A stretch of DNA of 64,000 bases, from assembly GCA_903872345.1 (NCBI GenBank), contig CAIQKM010000187.1, forward strand, positions 1 to 64,000, written 5' to 3'. Origin of the DNA: an uncultured Verrucomicrobia subdivision 3 bacterium. GTDB lineage: Bacteria; Verrucomicrobiota; Verrucomicrobiia; Limisphaerales; UBA11358. Positions 17,726 through 28,060 of the stretch are shown in pieces; the first letter of the stretch is position 1; each line of letters starts with the position of its first letter. The translations under genes and the position numbers were made by a program. Below the pieces are notes generated by a model. That model made no database searches. It was not told where the DNA came from and saw only the letters and a list, made by a program, of their open reading frames with translations.

Positions 17726-19084
17726 ATGAAACAAACCTGCCTTGCCCTGTCCCTCGCTGCCTCGCTGGTATGCGGCCTTCGCGCCACCGCAGCGGAAATT
17801 CCCATTCCGGAACCGCCCAAGGATGTGCCCCTGGCCGCCGCGCCGGATGCCGCCGCGCAGTCGCGCCTGGCCTGGTGGACTGAGGCCCGCTTTGGCATGT
17901 TCATCCACTGGGGACTCTATTCGCAGGATGGCTGTTTCTACAAAGGCACGAATGGCGGCAGCGAGCACATGATGCTGCACCTGAAGATTCCGCTCGCGGA
18001 TTACGCGCGGATTGCCGATGACTTTAACCCGGTTGATTTCAATGCGGCGGAATGGGTGCGCATCGCCAAGGAAGCGGGGATGAAATACATGGTGCTGACG
18101 TCCAAACATCATGACGGCTTTGCGATGTATGCCAGCGAGACCAATGATTACAACATCGTCGAGCGCACGCCGTGGCATCGCGATCCGGTGCGGGAACTGG
18201 CCGAGGCCTGTCGCCAGGCGGGTTTGAAATTTGGCGTGTATTATTCGCTGGGCCGCGACTGGGCGGACCCGGATGTGCCCACGCGCGATGGTTATCGCAG
18301 CAACACGTGGGATTATCCCGACGAAAGCAAAAAGGTGTTCGCCCGTTATTTTGAGCGCAAGGTAAAGCCGCAGATCACGGAGTTGCTTACGCATTACGGT
18401 CCGATCGCCGTGCTGTGGTTTGATACGCCGGAGCAAATTTCCGCCGCCGAAAGTCATGAACTCGTGGCCCTGATCCACCGGTTGCAGCCGGACTGCATTA
18501 TCAATTCGCGCGTGGGCCATGGGCTGGGCGATTACGGCGTGTCCGAACAGAAAATCCCCGGCGGCGCCGATGCCAAACCGTGGGAAACCTGCATGACATT
18601 GAATGGCCACTGGGGCTATTTCAAAGGCGACGAAAAATGGAAGCCCGCCCCGACCGTCATTCACAATCTCGTGGACATCATCAGCAAGGGCGGCAATTAC
18701 CTGCTCAATGTCGGGCCCACCGGCAAGGGCGTGATACCGGCGGGAGCGGTGGCGGATTTACAGGCGGTCGGCGCCTGGATGCAGGTGAACGGCGAGGCCA
18801 TTTATGGCACCAAAGCCGGTCCGTTGAAAACGGTGCCGTCCTGGGGCCGGGTGACGCAAAAGGGAGACAATATTTACCTGCACGTCTTTGACTGGCCGAA
18901 GGATGGCAAGCTGGTGGTGCCGGAAATCGGTGTCACCCAAGCTGGGCTTACCGCCCATTTGCTGGCGGATAAGAGCGGTGCGCGATTGAATCTGAAACAG
19001 GATGCCGCCACCGGCACGGTGGTGATTGATGTGCCCGCCCAGCCGCTCGATCCGGTGGACACCGTGGTGGTCTTGCAACTCTGA
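17726..19084 (+). CDS. exported GH29 alpha-L-fucosidase 2
   Basis: A 452-residue GH29 fucosidase with a signal peptide of about 23 residues. Family blocks are RFGMFIHWGLYS, KYMVLTSKHHDGFAMY and IAVLWFDTPEQ with the nucleophile Asp233, then WETCMTLNGHWGYF and GGNYLLNVGPTGKGVIP. It is closest in plan to the preceding GH29 but has a shorter N-terminus and a different loop after the histidine-rich motif, which suggests a different fucosyl linkage. It is the middle gene of the tandem set. Confidence 0.95.
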   Translation: MKQTCLALSLAASLVCGLRATAAEIPIPEPPKDVPLAAAPDAAAQSRLAWWTEARFGMFIHWGLYSQDGCFYKGTNGGSEHMMLHLKIPLADYARIADDFNPVDFNAAEWVRIAKEAGMKYMVLTSKHHDGFAMYASETNDYNIVERTPWHRDPVRELAEACRQAGLKFGVYYSLGRDWADPDVPTRDGYRSNTWDYPDESKKVFARYFERKVKPQITELLTHYGPIAVLWFDTPEQISAAESHELVALIHRLQPDCIINSRVGHGLGDYGVSEQKIPGGADAKPWETCMTLNGHWGYFKGDEKWKPAPTVIHNLVDIISKGGNYLLNVGPTGKGVIPAGAVADLQAVGAWMQVNGEAIYGTKAGPLKTVPSWGRVTQKGDNIYLHVFDWPKDGKLVVPEIGVTQAGLTAHLLADKSGARLNLKQDAATGTVVIDVPAQPLDPVDTVVVLQL

Positions 19085-19106
19085 CCGATTGGTTTTTCTG
19101 AATATT

Positions 19107-20942
19107 ATGAATATCTCTTCTCCTGCCCGGTGGCTGCGCCAACTGGCTTTGGTCGCCACTTTTTCCTGTGCCGGCAGTCTGCCGGCTGCGGATGCCTTTA
19201 ACGCGCCGGACAAGGACGATCCCGGCGTTGCGTGGTGGCGGGATTCGCGGACCAATCTGGACGCGCGCCTCGCCTGGTTTACCGATGCGCGGTTTGGCAT
19301 GTTCATTCACTGGGGAGTTTACTCGGGGTTGGGCAATCAGTTTCAAGGGCGCATGGGCGGCGGTTATGCCGAGCACATTCAGCGCGTCTTGAAAATTCCC
19401 GGCCCGATTTACCGGTCGGAAGTTGCCGGCAAATTCAATCCCACCAACTTTGACGCCGATGCCTGGGTGCGCCTCGCCCGCGATGCCGGCATGAAATATA
19501 TCGTCATCACCTCCAAACATCATGACGGCTTTGCGATGTGGCCCACGAAAGTGAATGATTACAATGTTATGGACGCCACCCCGTGGCATCATGACCCGAT
19601 GGCCGATCTCCGCGCCGCCTGCGACAAGTACGGGGTCAAGTTCGGGTTTTATTATTCGCAGGCCTTTGACTGGGCGGATACCAACGCCCCCGGCAATGAC
19701 TGGGATCAGCCCAATCCGGGCGGTGATAAAAAACTCGGCGGCGTGGACTGGTGGCTCAAGCGGCCGGAATTTATGGCCCAGGCCCGCCAATATGTGGATG
19801 AAAAGGCCATTCCGCAATTGCGCGAACTGATCCGGCTTTATCATCCCGCCATCCTCTGGTTTGACACGCCCGGCAAATTGCCGCCGGCGGAGAACCTACG
19901 CATCATGCAAGCCGTCCGGGCGGCGGATCCGAATGTGGTTATCAGCGGCCGGCTGGTTCACGGCTGGGGGGATTATGACGACACCACCGACCGGCCGGCG
20001 AATTTTCCGCCGCATGACGGCGTCTGGGAAGGCATTCCCACCACCGATGAATCCTATGGGTGGAATCCGTTTGACAATCTCCACAAGCCGCCGTCCCATT
20101 TCATTCAATTGCTGGCCAAGGCCTCGGCGCGCGGCGGCAATCTGCTGATGAACGTCGGGCCGATGGGCACGGGCGACATTGATCCCAAGGACATCACCAT
20201 ACTCAAAGGCATCGCCGCCTGGTGGCAGGTGAACGGGGAATCCATTCGCGGCACCACCCGCACGCCGTTGCCGGTGGAGACCTGGGGCGAATCCACGCTC
20301 AAGGGCAACCGCCTGTACCTGCATGTCTTCAACTGGCCGGCGAACGGCAAGTTGATTGTCGGTGGCCTCAAGTCCGAAGTGACAAACGCGTCGCTCCTGG
20401 CCTCCGGCGCGACTTGCGCCGTGCACCGGCTGAATCCGCTGGATGTGGAAATCACCGTGCCAGGTCAGGCTCCCGATGCGGTGGACTCGGTGGTGGTGCT
20501 GGATGGTGCTGGCGCCGTGTCGGCCGATACCCGCCGGCTGTTGCAGCCGGCTTTCGCCGTCGAAACCTTGCGCGCCTTTGATGTGGATTTAAGTCATGGC
20601 TTGCGATTTGGGCCCGGCAAGAAGACCGATGATTATGTCTTCAACTGGAACAAGCCGGGGCAGTCGGTTGGCTGGGCGGTGCGTTTGAGCGAACCGGTTA
20701 CCTATGAAGTGGCGGCCAATTATTCGGCGCCGGAAGGCGCCGGCGGGCAATTCACGGTCAGCTTCGGTTCCCAAGCGCTTAGCGGCACGGTCAAGAAGGG
20801 CGTGGATCAAACGGCAACGCTCGGGCGTATCACGTTGGTTCCGGGAGATTTGACCGTTCAGGTGACCGCCACCCAGGTTGCGGGTGATGAATTGTTCCGG
20901 CTGCGCAATCTGCAACTCAAGCCGGTTTCGGCCACTCCCTGA
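19107..20942 (+). CDS. exported GH29 alpha-L-fucosidase 3 with extra C-terminal domain
   Basis: A 611-residue GH29 protein. The ATG at 19107 gives a signal peptide ending near residue 28; the longer open frame upstream overlaps fucosidase 2. Blocks are RFGMFIHWGVYSGLG, KYIVITSKHHDGFAMW and AILWFDTPGK with the nucleophile Asp253. In place of the ETCMT block of its neighbours it has GVWEGIPTTDESYGWN. About 120 residues at the C-terminus form an additional beta-rich domain (from near FDVDLSHGLRFG) that may bind carbohydrate. It ends about 80 bp before the GH2 start. Confidence 0.94.
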   Translation: MNISSPARWLRQLALVATFSCAGSLPAADAFNAPDKDDPGVAWWRDSRTNLDARLAWFTDARFGMFIHWGVYSGLGNQFQGRMGGGYAEHIQRVLKIPGPIYRSEVAGKFNPTNFDADAWVRLARDAGMKYIVITSKHHDGFAMWPTKVNDYNVMDATPWHHDPMADLRAACDKYGVKFGFYYSQAFDWADTNAPGNDWDQPNPGGDKKLGGVDWWLKRPEFMAQARQYVDEKAIPQLRELIRLYHPAILWFDTPGKLPPAENLRIMQAVRAADPNVVISGRLVHGWGDYDDTTDRPANFPPHDGVWEGIPTTDESYGWNPFDNLHKPPSHFIQLLAKASARGGNLLMNVGPMGTGDIDPKDITILKGIAAWWQVNGESIRGTTRTPLPVETWGESTLKGNRLYLHVFNWPANGKLIVGGLKSEVTNASLLASGATCAVHRLNPLDVEITVPGQAPDAVDSVVVLDGAGAVSADTRRLLQPAFAVETLRAFDVDLSHGLRFGPGKKTDDYVFNWNKPGQSVGWAVRLSEPVTYEVAANYSAPEGAGGQFTVSFGSQALSGTVKKGVDQTATLGRITLVPGDLTVQVTATQVAGDELFRLRNLQLKPVSATP

Positions 20943-20966
20943 CGCCGTCCGATTGGATGGTAAGAA

Positions 20967-20982
20967 TAGAACAAACGTTCAG
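20967..20982. promoter_or_regulatory. palindromic operator, site 2 (upstream of GH2)
   Basis: TAGAACAAACGTTCAG keeps the core GAAC-AAAC-GTTC found at site 1. It lies 37 bp before the GH2 start, so the GH2 gene may have its own promoter inside the cluster. Confidence 0.55.
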
Positions 20983-21019
20983 TGGCGACGGGGGTGGGAT
21001 TGGAGCGATGATATGGCCA

Positions 21020-24000
21020 ATGTCTTCAGACTGGAAAAACCTGTTCTTTGGTCGCTTGCAGCGGTGTTTCTGGGGTCTCGTTTTGATGGGGTTGGCCCAG
21101 GCCGGCCAGGTCCGCGCGGATGAGCTGTCGCTTAACTTTGATCCGGGCTGGAAATTCATCAAGGCCGATCCCACGAACGCGGCGGCGGCGGATTATGATG
21201 ACCGCGCGTGGACCGACGTTGCCCTCCCGCATACCTATAACGACACGGACACGTTCGACCATTTTTCCCTGCCCGGCCATCGTGGCGAACAAAACCAATG
21301 GGGCGGGCGGACATGGTATCGCAAAACGTTTTCGTTGCCGGCCGAGTCCTCGGGCAAAAAAGTGTACATTGAATTTCAAGCCGCGCGGCAGGTGGCGGAG
21401 GTGTATCTCAACGGCCATTATCTGGGCGTGAGCAAGAGCGGTTTTGTGCCCTTCGGTTTTGACCTTACCCCGTGGCTGCGTTTTGACGCGCCGAACGTGC
21501 TGGCGGTGATGTGCGACAACCGGTTCATGAAAGATCCCCCGGCGGGCGCGGGGCCGGAAGGTTCCGCCGTCAATCTGCAATTGTCCCAGATTTCCGCGCG
21601 GGTGAACGCCGGCATTCCGGAGGACGTGGATCAGATTGCAGCCGATCAGATTCCCTGGAACAATCCGCACTGGCATCCGGCTCACGGCGGACTGTTTCGC
21701 AATGTCGTTTTGCATGTGCTGGACCCGCTGCATATCACCCTCCCGCTGTACAGTTATTTGCAGACGGAAGGGCCTTATGTTTACACCACGGAAGTTTCCA
21801 CCAACGCCGCGACCATTCATCTGGATGTGCCGGTGGAGAATGACCGCGCCTCGGCGGCAACCATTGCGGTGACCGCGCAGGTGCGGGATCGCAAGGGTAA
21901 AACCGTTTTGACGCTCAACCAAACCGGGGAGGTGGCGGCGAACGGAAAATCAAGCCTCGCTTTGTCCGGCACGCTGGCCGCTCCGCAGTTGTGGGAGCCG
22001 GATTACGCCTATCTCTATCACGTAGCCATTGCATTGCAGGTGGCGGGCAAGACCGTGGATACCAGCGTGGTGCCGCTGGGCATTCGCACGGTGCGCTGGG
22101 ATGCGCAGACGGGATTCTGGATCAACGGCCATCATCTGAAACTGCATGGCTGGGGACAGAAGCCGACGGACGAATGGCCGGGACTGGGCGCGGCCCTGCC
22201 GGACTGGCTGCACTATTATACGCTCTCAATGATGAAGGATGCGGGCGCGAATTGGATCCGCTGGGGCCATTGCGCAGCTTCCGAACCGATGATCGAGGCC
22301 GGCGACCGGCTGGGCATCATGGCCGAGCAACCCGGGGTGGACGGGGAATCCGACACCATTGGCGCGGCGTGGAAAATCCGCGCCGCCGCCTTTCGCGACA
22401 CCATTATCTATTTTCGCAATCATCCTTCCATCATGATCTGGGAGGGCGGCAATCAAAAGGTGTCGCTCGCGCACGTCACGGAATTGCGCGGCTACATGGA
22501 CACCTACGATCCGCACGGCGGCCGGGCCTATGCCCACCGGCGGGCCGACCAGGTGGATGCCCAGTTCATGGATGTCTGCATTGGCACCGAAGGCGGCCGC
22601 GAGATTCCGCGCCTGCCGGTGGTGGAAGGGGAGTATGACCGGGAAGAATCGCCGCGCCGCGTCTGGGATAATTTTTCACCGCCGGAATTCGGTTATCCTG
22701 AAGCGCGGGGCAAGTCGGACTACGTGCTCACCTCGGAAGAATATGCGGTGAATGAAGTGGCGCAATACGTGCAGAAGATCGGCGCGGCGAATCATGCCGG
22801 CGGGGCGAACTGGATTTTCTCGGACTCCACCAGCGGCGGCCGGGATGCGGCCGAGGTCGCCCGCGCCAGCGGCGAGGTGGATGGTGCGCGCCTGCCCAAG
22901 GAGGCGTACTATGTCTGTCAGGCGATGTACCGCAACGACCCGCAGTTGCACATCATCGGCCACTGGAACTATTCCGCCGGCACCAAAAAGAACATTTATG
23001 TCGCCTCCAACTGCGGCGACGTGGAACTGTTTGTGAACGGTCGCTCCCTCGGTCACGGCAAGGTTTCCAACCGCTACCTGTTCACGTTCGAAAACGTGGC
23101 GTGGGAGCCGGGCGAAATCAAAGCCGTCGGCACCATTGGCGGCAAAACCATGGCCGCGGAAACCAAACATACCGCGGGTGCGCCGGTGGCGTTGAAGCTG
23201 ACGCCCATTACCGGTCCCGCCGGCTGGCAGGCGGATGGCTCGGACGTGCTGCTGCTGGATGTGGAGGCGGTGGATGCGCACGGCGAGCGTTGTCCCACGT
23301 TCCAGCAGCCCGTGGATTTCGATCTCGCCGGACCGGGCATTTGGCGCGGGGGCTACAATAGCGGCCGCACCAATTCCATCAACCAGACCACGCTGGAGCT
23401 GGAATGCGGCATCAACCGGGTGGCGGTGCGTGCCACGGACGTGGCCGGACCGGTGACGGTTACCGTGCGCGGCGCGGGTCTTCAACCCGCTGCCATCACC
23501 GTCAGCAGCGGCAAATTTGAAATGCCAAACGGTTACGCCCTGAACCGGCCGCCGGTCCCGGCGCTGCCGGCGCTGGTGCGTCCATCCGGTGACATTCAAC
23601 CGGCGCCGGTCATTCCCGGCAACAAGGTGGATGCGGGGCGGTATCTGGTTTCCTTCTCCTACTCCGGTCCCGCGGCGGCGGTGCGGGTACGGCAGGCGGC
23701 CAAAGACGGGGCGAAAATTTATGCCGACCGTGACTTTGCCTTTGCCGGCCTGCCGGCGCGGTTGCAGGAGGCGGACTGGGTGCAAACCGCCAATGCGGAC
23801 AAACTTTACAGTGCGGTGGATTTGCTCGATTTTGCGGTGAGCGTGGAGGCAACCGTTTATGTGGCCCACGACCGCCGGCTCCCGGAGCCCGACTGGTTGT
23901 CGCATCTCTTCAAGGCCACCGCCATGACCTTTGATATCAACCATCAGCCCATGAATATATACGAACGTCACGTGCATAGCGGCGAGAGTCTCACCTTGGG

Positions 24001-24091
24001 CTCGAACACCGAAGACCGCCGGCTCACGGCCTGCAACATGTACGTCGTATTCTTCAAGCAAACCGACGGGGAGCTGAGTGCCGCCCGTTGA
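21020..24091 (+). CDS. exported GH2-family glycosidase with Gln at the acid/base position
   Basis: A 1023-residue GH2 protein, probably acting on beta-galactosides or related linkages. From the ATG at 21020 it has a signal peptide ending near residue 34; an ATG at 21008 is an alternative, and the longer frame back to 20957 would place an operator inside the gene. Domain order: N-terminal jelly roll with LPHTYNDTD and GRTWYRKTF, Ig-like domain, catalytic barrel, then Ig-like and other beta domains. The nucleophile is Glu538 in VVEGEYDREE. The acid/base motif, normally ending in NE, reads HPSIMIWEGGNQ, giving Gln479. Mechanism and activity are therefore uncertain. Confidence 0.9.
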   Translation: MSSDWKNLFFGRLQRCFWGLVLMGLAQAGQVRADELSLNFDPGWKFIKADPTNAAAADYDDRAWTDVALPHTYNDTDTFDHFSLPGHRGEQNQWGGRTWYRKTFSLPAESSGKKVYIEFQAARQVAEVYLNGHYLGVSKSGFVPFGFDLTPWLRFDAPNVLAVMCDNRFMKDPPAGAGPEGSAVNLQLSQISARVNAGIPEDVDQIAADQIPWNNPHWHPAHGGLFRNVVLHVLDPLHITLPLYSYLQTEGPYVYTTEVSTNAATIHLDVPVENDRASAATIAVTAQVRDRKGKTVLTLNQTGEVAANGKSSLALSGTLAAPQLWEPDYAYLYHVAIALQVAGKTVDTSVVPLGIRTVRWDAQTGFWINGHHLKLHGWGQKPTDEWPGLGAALPDWLHYYTLSMMKDAGANWIRWGHCAASEPMIEAGDRLGIMAEQPGVDGESDTIGAAWKIRAAAFRDTIIYFRNHPSIMIWEGGNQKVSLAHVTELRGYMDTYDPHGGRAYAHRRADQVDAQFMDVCIGTEGGREIPRLPVVEGEYDREESPRRVWDNFSPPEFGYPEARGKSDYVLTSEEYAVNEVAQYVQKIGAANHAGGANWIFSDSTSGGRDAAEVARASGEVDGARLPKEAYYVCQAMYRNDPQLHIIGHWNYSAGTKKNIYVASNCGDVELFVNGRSLGHGKVSNRYLFTFENVAWEPGEIKAVGTIGGKTMAAETKHTAGAPVALKLTPITGPAGWQADGSDVLLLDVEAVDAHGERCPTFQQPVDFDLAGPGIWRGGYNSGRTNSINQTTLELECGINRVAVRATDVAGPVTVTVRGAGLQPAAITVSSGKFEMPNGYALNRPPVPALPALVRPSGDIQPAPVIPGNKVDAGRYLVSFSYSGPAAAVRVRQAAKDGAKIYADRDFAFAGLPARLQEADWVQTANADKLYSAVDLLDFAVSVEATVYVAHDRRLPEPDWLSHLFKATAMTFDINHQPMNIYERHVHSGESLTLGSNTEDRRLTACNMYVVFFKQTDGELSAAR

Positions 24092-24191
24092 GGCGGGTCA
24101 ATGGTCCCGGCCGGCATTTTTCGTTTACATGGGAAACTTGGCAAAGCCGGGTGTACCTTGCTAAATCCATCCATCCTAATATTATAAAGCC

Positions 24192-27100
24192 GTGTTTACC
24201 CCGTTTGTTCGCCTGATCATCTTGGGGACGGCGCTGGTGTTCTGGCTGGCGCCGGCCGGCCGTGCCGCCAGCCTCGAGGGCGAGTGGCTGGCGCGTTCGT
24301 GGCAGACGGAAGACGGCCTGTTGGACAACAGCGTGGCCGGCGTGGCGCAATCGGGTGACGGCTACCTCTGGATCGGCACGCCCACCGGCCTGGCCCGTTT
24401 CGATGGTTTGCGGTTTGAAACCGTTTCACTCACCAACCTCATCGCCCTGCCGAATCACGGCATCATCGCCATGATTACCAGCCGATCCGGCGGACTGTGT
24501 CTGGCGATGGATCGCGGGGCGGTGGTGAATCTGGCGGGCGGCGCGTCCCGGGCGTACGTGGCGGGATTGCCGGATTTGATTCCCTGCGGCCTGGCGGAGG
24601 ATGGCGAGGGCGCGGTCTGGGTGGCGTATCGCGACGGTTCGGTGTACCGCCTTAAGGACGGAGGGATTACCCCGATCACGGAAAAACTGGGTTTGCCGCC
24701 GGGAGCCGGCGTCAGTGCGCTGGCCACCGACAACTGGGGCCGCCTCTGGCTGGCCAAGGCCGACACCGTCATGGTTTTCCGCGAGGGTAAACTGGCCCCG
24801 GTTCACCGGCTGGATGCCCAACCGGTGCGGCTGGCGCCGGCCCGCGATGGCAGCGTCTGGTTATGTTGCGGATTTCATCTCTACAAATGCCGGGCCGGTG
24901 GCAGTTGCGAGGATTTTGGCGAATTTTTACCCGGCAATCCCGGTCCCGGGGTCAACGGCCTGCTGGAGGACACGGAAGGCGGCGTCTGGATTGCGACCGC
25001 ATACAACGGACTGTACCGGCATGATGCGACCGGCTTTCAACTGATTCCCACCAGCCATAACGCCATTTTAAGTCTGATTCAGGACCGGGAGGGAAACATT
25101 TGGGCCGGGACGTATGGCGGCGGCCTGAACCGCATCCGGCGGCGGGCGGTGACCTTGGAAGGGGTGGACACCGGCCTGCCATTCAATTCCGTGTTATCCA
25201 TTTGCGAGGCTGGCAACCACACCGTGTGGGCGGTTACGCAGAACGGCGTTCTGGTCTCCAAAACCGGTGATCAATGGAACGCCATTCCCGTGAATGAACA
25301 ATGGCCGGGCGACGCCACGTGCGTGGCGGCGGGCGCTTCCGGCCGGGTCTGGATCGGCACCCGTTCCCACGGCTTGTATTGCTGGCAGGATGGAGCTTTC
25401 GTGAATTGGGGTGATGCCGCCGCCCTGAAGGGACAAACCTTGCACACCCTGCTGGTGAGCAAAAACGATGATCTTTGGATGGGACAGGAAACCCCCGGGG
25501 CCGTACTGCTCCTGCGCCGGGGCAAACTCACAACCTTCCCGATTTCGCCGGACAGCCGCATTATTCGCGCCATGGCCGAGGACACCGCCGGGAACATCTG
25601 GGTGGGGACCTCCAAGGGCACCCTGCTGCGCATCACGGATGACCGGTTGGCGAACGAGACCCTGCGGCCGCCGGGCGGTCTGTCTTCCATTCGCTGCCTG
25701 CACGCCACGCCGGATGGGGCGGTCTGGATTGGCTATGCCGGCGCCGGAGTGGGGTGCATCCGGAACGGCCATTATTTTGAGGTCAATTCCGAACAGGGCC
25801 TTTACGACGATTATATTTCCCACATCGTGGCGGACGACTAGGGGTGGCTGTGGTTCGGCGCGAATCAGGGCATTTTTAAGGTGCGGGAAGCGGATCTGAC
25901 CGATCTGGCCGCCGGGCGCGGCACGCGTGTCCGCTCGGTGCATTACGGTCGCAGCGAGGGTTTAACCAGTTTGCAGGGAACCTTTGGCGATTCGCCGAAT
26001 GTGTTGCGCAGTCATGACGGGCGGCTGTGGATTCCCATGCAGACGGCGCTGGTGGTGGCCAACCCGGCCAAGCTCTATGAAACCGCCCAGCCGCCGCCCA
26101 CCTTGCTCACCCGGGTGACGGTGGATGACCGGGTAATCGCCCGGTACAACGGCATTCTGAGCGGCACGGGGGAGGCGACGTCCGCCTTTGATCTGGCGGT
26201 TCCGGAAACGGTGCTCCATCTGTCCCCGGGGCCGCGCGTGGTGGAAATCGAGTTCAGCGCCCTGGGCTTTGCCGCCACGGAAAACATTCAGTTCCGCTAC
26301 CGGCTGGCCGGGTTGGAAGAGGACTGGGTGCCGGCGGGCACGGTTCGCCAAGCGTCCTACCAGCGGTTGCAGGCGGGGCAGTATGTGTTTGAACTGACGG
26401 CCTGCAACAGCGATGGCGAATGGAACCGGACCAGCTCGCGGCTGACCATTGTGGTGGCGCAATTCTTCTGGCAGACGTGGTGGTTCCGGCTGGCGATGCT
26501 GCTGCTGTTTACGCTGACCCTCACGGCGGTGGTCCGCTATGTTTCCTTCCGGCGCCTGCGCCAGAAGCTGCGGCTGCTGGAGCAGCAGGCGGCCTTGCAA
26601 CGCGAGCGGGCGCGCATCGCCAAGGACATTCACGATGACCTGGGGGCCAACCTCACCCAGATCGCCTTTCTGGGCGAACTGGCCAATCAGGATCGCGGCG
26701 AACCGGGGCTGGTGGGCGAGCGGATGGTGAAGATTTCCGCCACGGCGCGGCAGGCGGTCAAATCGCTGGATGAAATTGTCTGGGCCGTCAACCCGCGCAA
26801 CGACACGCTGGCGCATCTGCTGGATTATGCCGGCCAGTTCGCGGTGGATTATCTGCGGCTCACGGGCATCCGCTGCCGGCTGGATTTTCCGGAGGTCATG
26901 CCGGTGCGCGAGCTGTCCACCGATTTGCGCCATAATCTCTTTCTGGTGATCAAGGAGGCGTTGCATAATATCTTCAAGCACGCCGCCGCCACGGAAGTCT
27001 GGGTGCGGGTCCGCGCCAGTGATGCGGTGCTCGAAATCACCATCGAGGACAACGGCTGCGGTTTTGCCGCCGCCCCCGATGACGCTTTGGCCGACGGCTT

Positions 27101-27212
27101 GCGCAACATGCGGCAGCGCATGGTGGAAATTGGCGGCGGCTTCGCCGTGGCCAGCCGTCCCGGCCAGGGCACCAAAATCACGCTGCGGCTGCCCTGGCCG
27201 GCGCCGGCCTGA
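24192..27212 (+). pseudogene. propeller sensor histidine kinase, interrupted by one amber codon
   Basis: One continuous frame of 1006 codons from a GTG at 24192, broken only by TAG at 25839-25841 (codon 550). A signal peptide is followed by many propeller blades of the two-component-regulator type (for example GYLWIGTPTGLARFDG and GNIWVGTSKGTLLRI), a Y_Y_Y-like domain, one membrane segment near WWFRLAMLLLFTLTLTAVV, a HisKA_3 box with His814 in RIAKDIHDDLGANL, and an HATPase domain with DNGCGF. The stop lies inside a blade: DD, stop, GWLWFGANQGIF, where Glu would be usual, so GAG to TAG fits. The regulator gene follows. Pseudogene, readthrough or base error are all possible. Confidence 0.88.
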
Positions 27213-27233
27213 AGCGAACCTTTGTCCCATCGT

Positions 27234-27902
27234 ATGAATAAAAAAAACGAAGCCAATTCAGGCAAGCCTGATTCGCGCATCCGCGTTTCCATTGTGGAAG
27301 ACAATCGCGGCACCCGGGAAAGCCTCACCGAACTGCTGACCCGCGCCCCGGCGCTGCGCTTTGTGGGGGCGCATCCCGACGGCGAGGCGGCCCTGCGCCT
27401 GTTGCCCGGCGAGGCGCCCGATGTGGTGCTCATGGACATCAACCTGCCCAAGATGAACGGCATCGAATGCGTGGCGCGGCTGAAACAGCACCTGCCCAAG
27501 ACCCAGGTGCTGATGCTGACGACGTACGAGGAAGGCGATTTGATTTTTGATTCGCTGCGCAAGGGGGCCAGCGGTTACCTGCTGAAAAACGTGCTGCCGG
27601 CGGAATTGATCCAGGCCATCGAGCAGGTGCATGCCGGAGGCGCGCCCATGTCCATGCAGATTGCGCGCAAGGTGGTCTCGCATTTTCAGCAGATCAAAAT
27701 GCCGCAGTCGGACATGGAAAAGCTGACCAAGCGCGAGCAGGAAATCCTGGCGCTGCTGGCCAAGGGATACCTGTACAAGGAAATCGCGGATCAACTCGGG
27801 ATCAGCCTCAGCACGGTGCGGGCCCATTTGCACACGGTCTATGAAAAGCTCCACGTCCAGTCCCGCACGGAAGCGGTGGTGAAATATCTCGGGCAGGGCT
27901 GA
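27234..27902 (+). CDS. NarL/LuxR-type response regulator
   Basis: A 222-residue two-component regulator. The receiver domain contains the acidic pair in VSIVEDNRGTRESL and the phospho-acceptor Asp in DVVLMDINLPKMNG. The C-terminal LuxR-type HTH is KLTKREQEILALLAKGYLYK followed by GISLSTVRAHLHTVYEKL. It starts about 20 bp after the propeller kinase and is its likely partner; an in-frame TTG at 27222 is an alternative start. Given the location beside the fucosidase/GH2 genes, control of glycan degradation is plausible. A hairpin terminator follows. Confidence 0.92.
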   Translation: MNKKNEANSGKPDSRIRVSIVEDNRGTRESLTELLTRAPALRFVGAHPDGEAALRLLPGEAPDVVLMDINLPKMNGIECVARLKQHLPKTQVLMLTTYEEGDLIFDSLRKGASGYLLKNVLPAELIQAIEQVHAGGAPMSMQIARKVVSHFQQIKMPQSDMEKLTKREQEILALLAKGYLYKEIADQLGISLSTVRAHLHTVYEKLHVQSRTEAVVKYLGQG

Positions 27903-27938
27903 GCGGGAGCGGGAAAAGCGGTTTTGCCATGCGGCAAT

Positions 27939-27959
27939 GGCGGAGAACCCCGCCTTTTT
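27939..27959 (+). terminator. rho-independent terminator after response regulator
   Basis: GGCGG, a six-base loop and CCGCC are followed directly by TTTTT. It lies 37 bp after the regulator stop codon, ending the kinase-regulator transcript before the next promoter region. Confidence 0.75.
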
Positions 27960-27999
27960 CAGGCGGTTGCTGCGCCGGCCAAAATATTCCGGCGGAAGC

Positions 28000-28015
28000 T
28001 AGAACAAACGTTCAA
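28000..28015. promoter_or_regulatory. palindromic operator, site 3
   Basis: TAGAACAAACGTTCAA, the same core as sites 1 and 2, lies 45 bp before the pseudopilin-like gene. The bases that follow (TGGT) are shared with site 4. Confidence 0.6.
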
Positions 28016-28060
28016 TGGTCGGTTCACGGGGAAAGGGTATGGTGATCTTGTACCCACACT

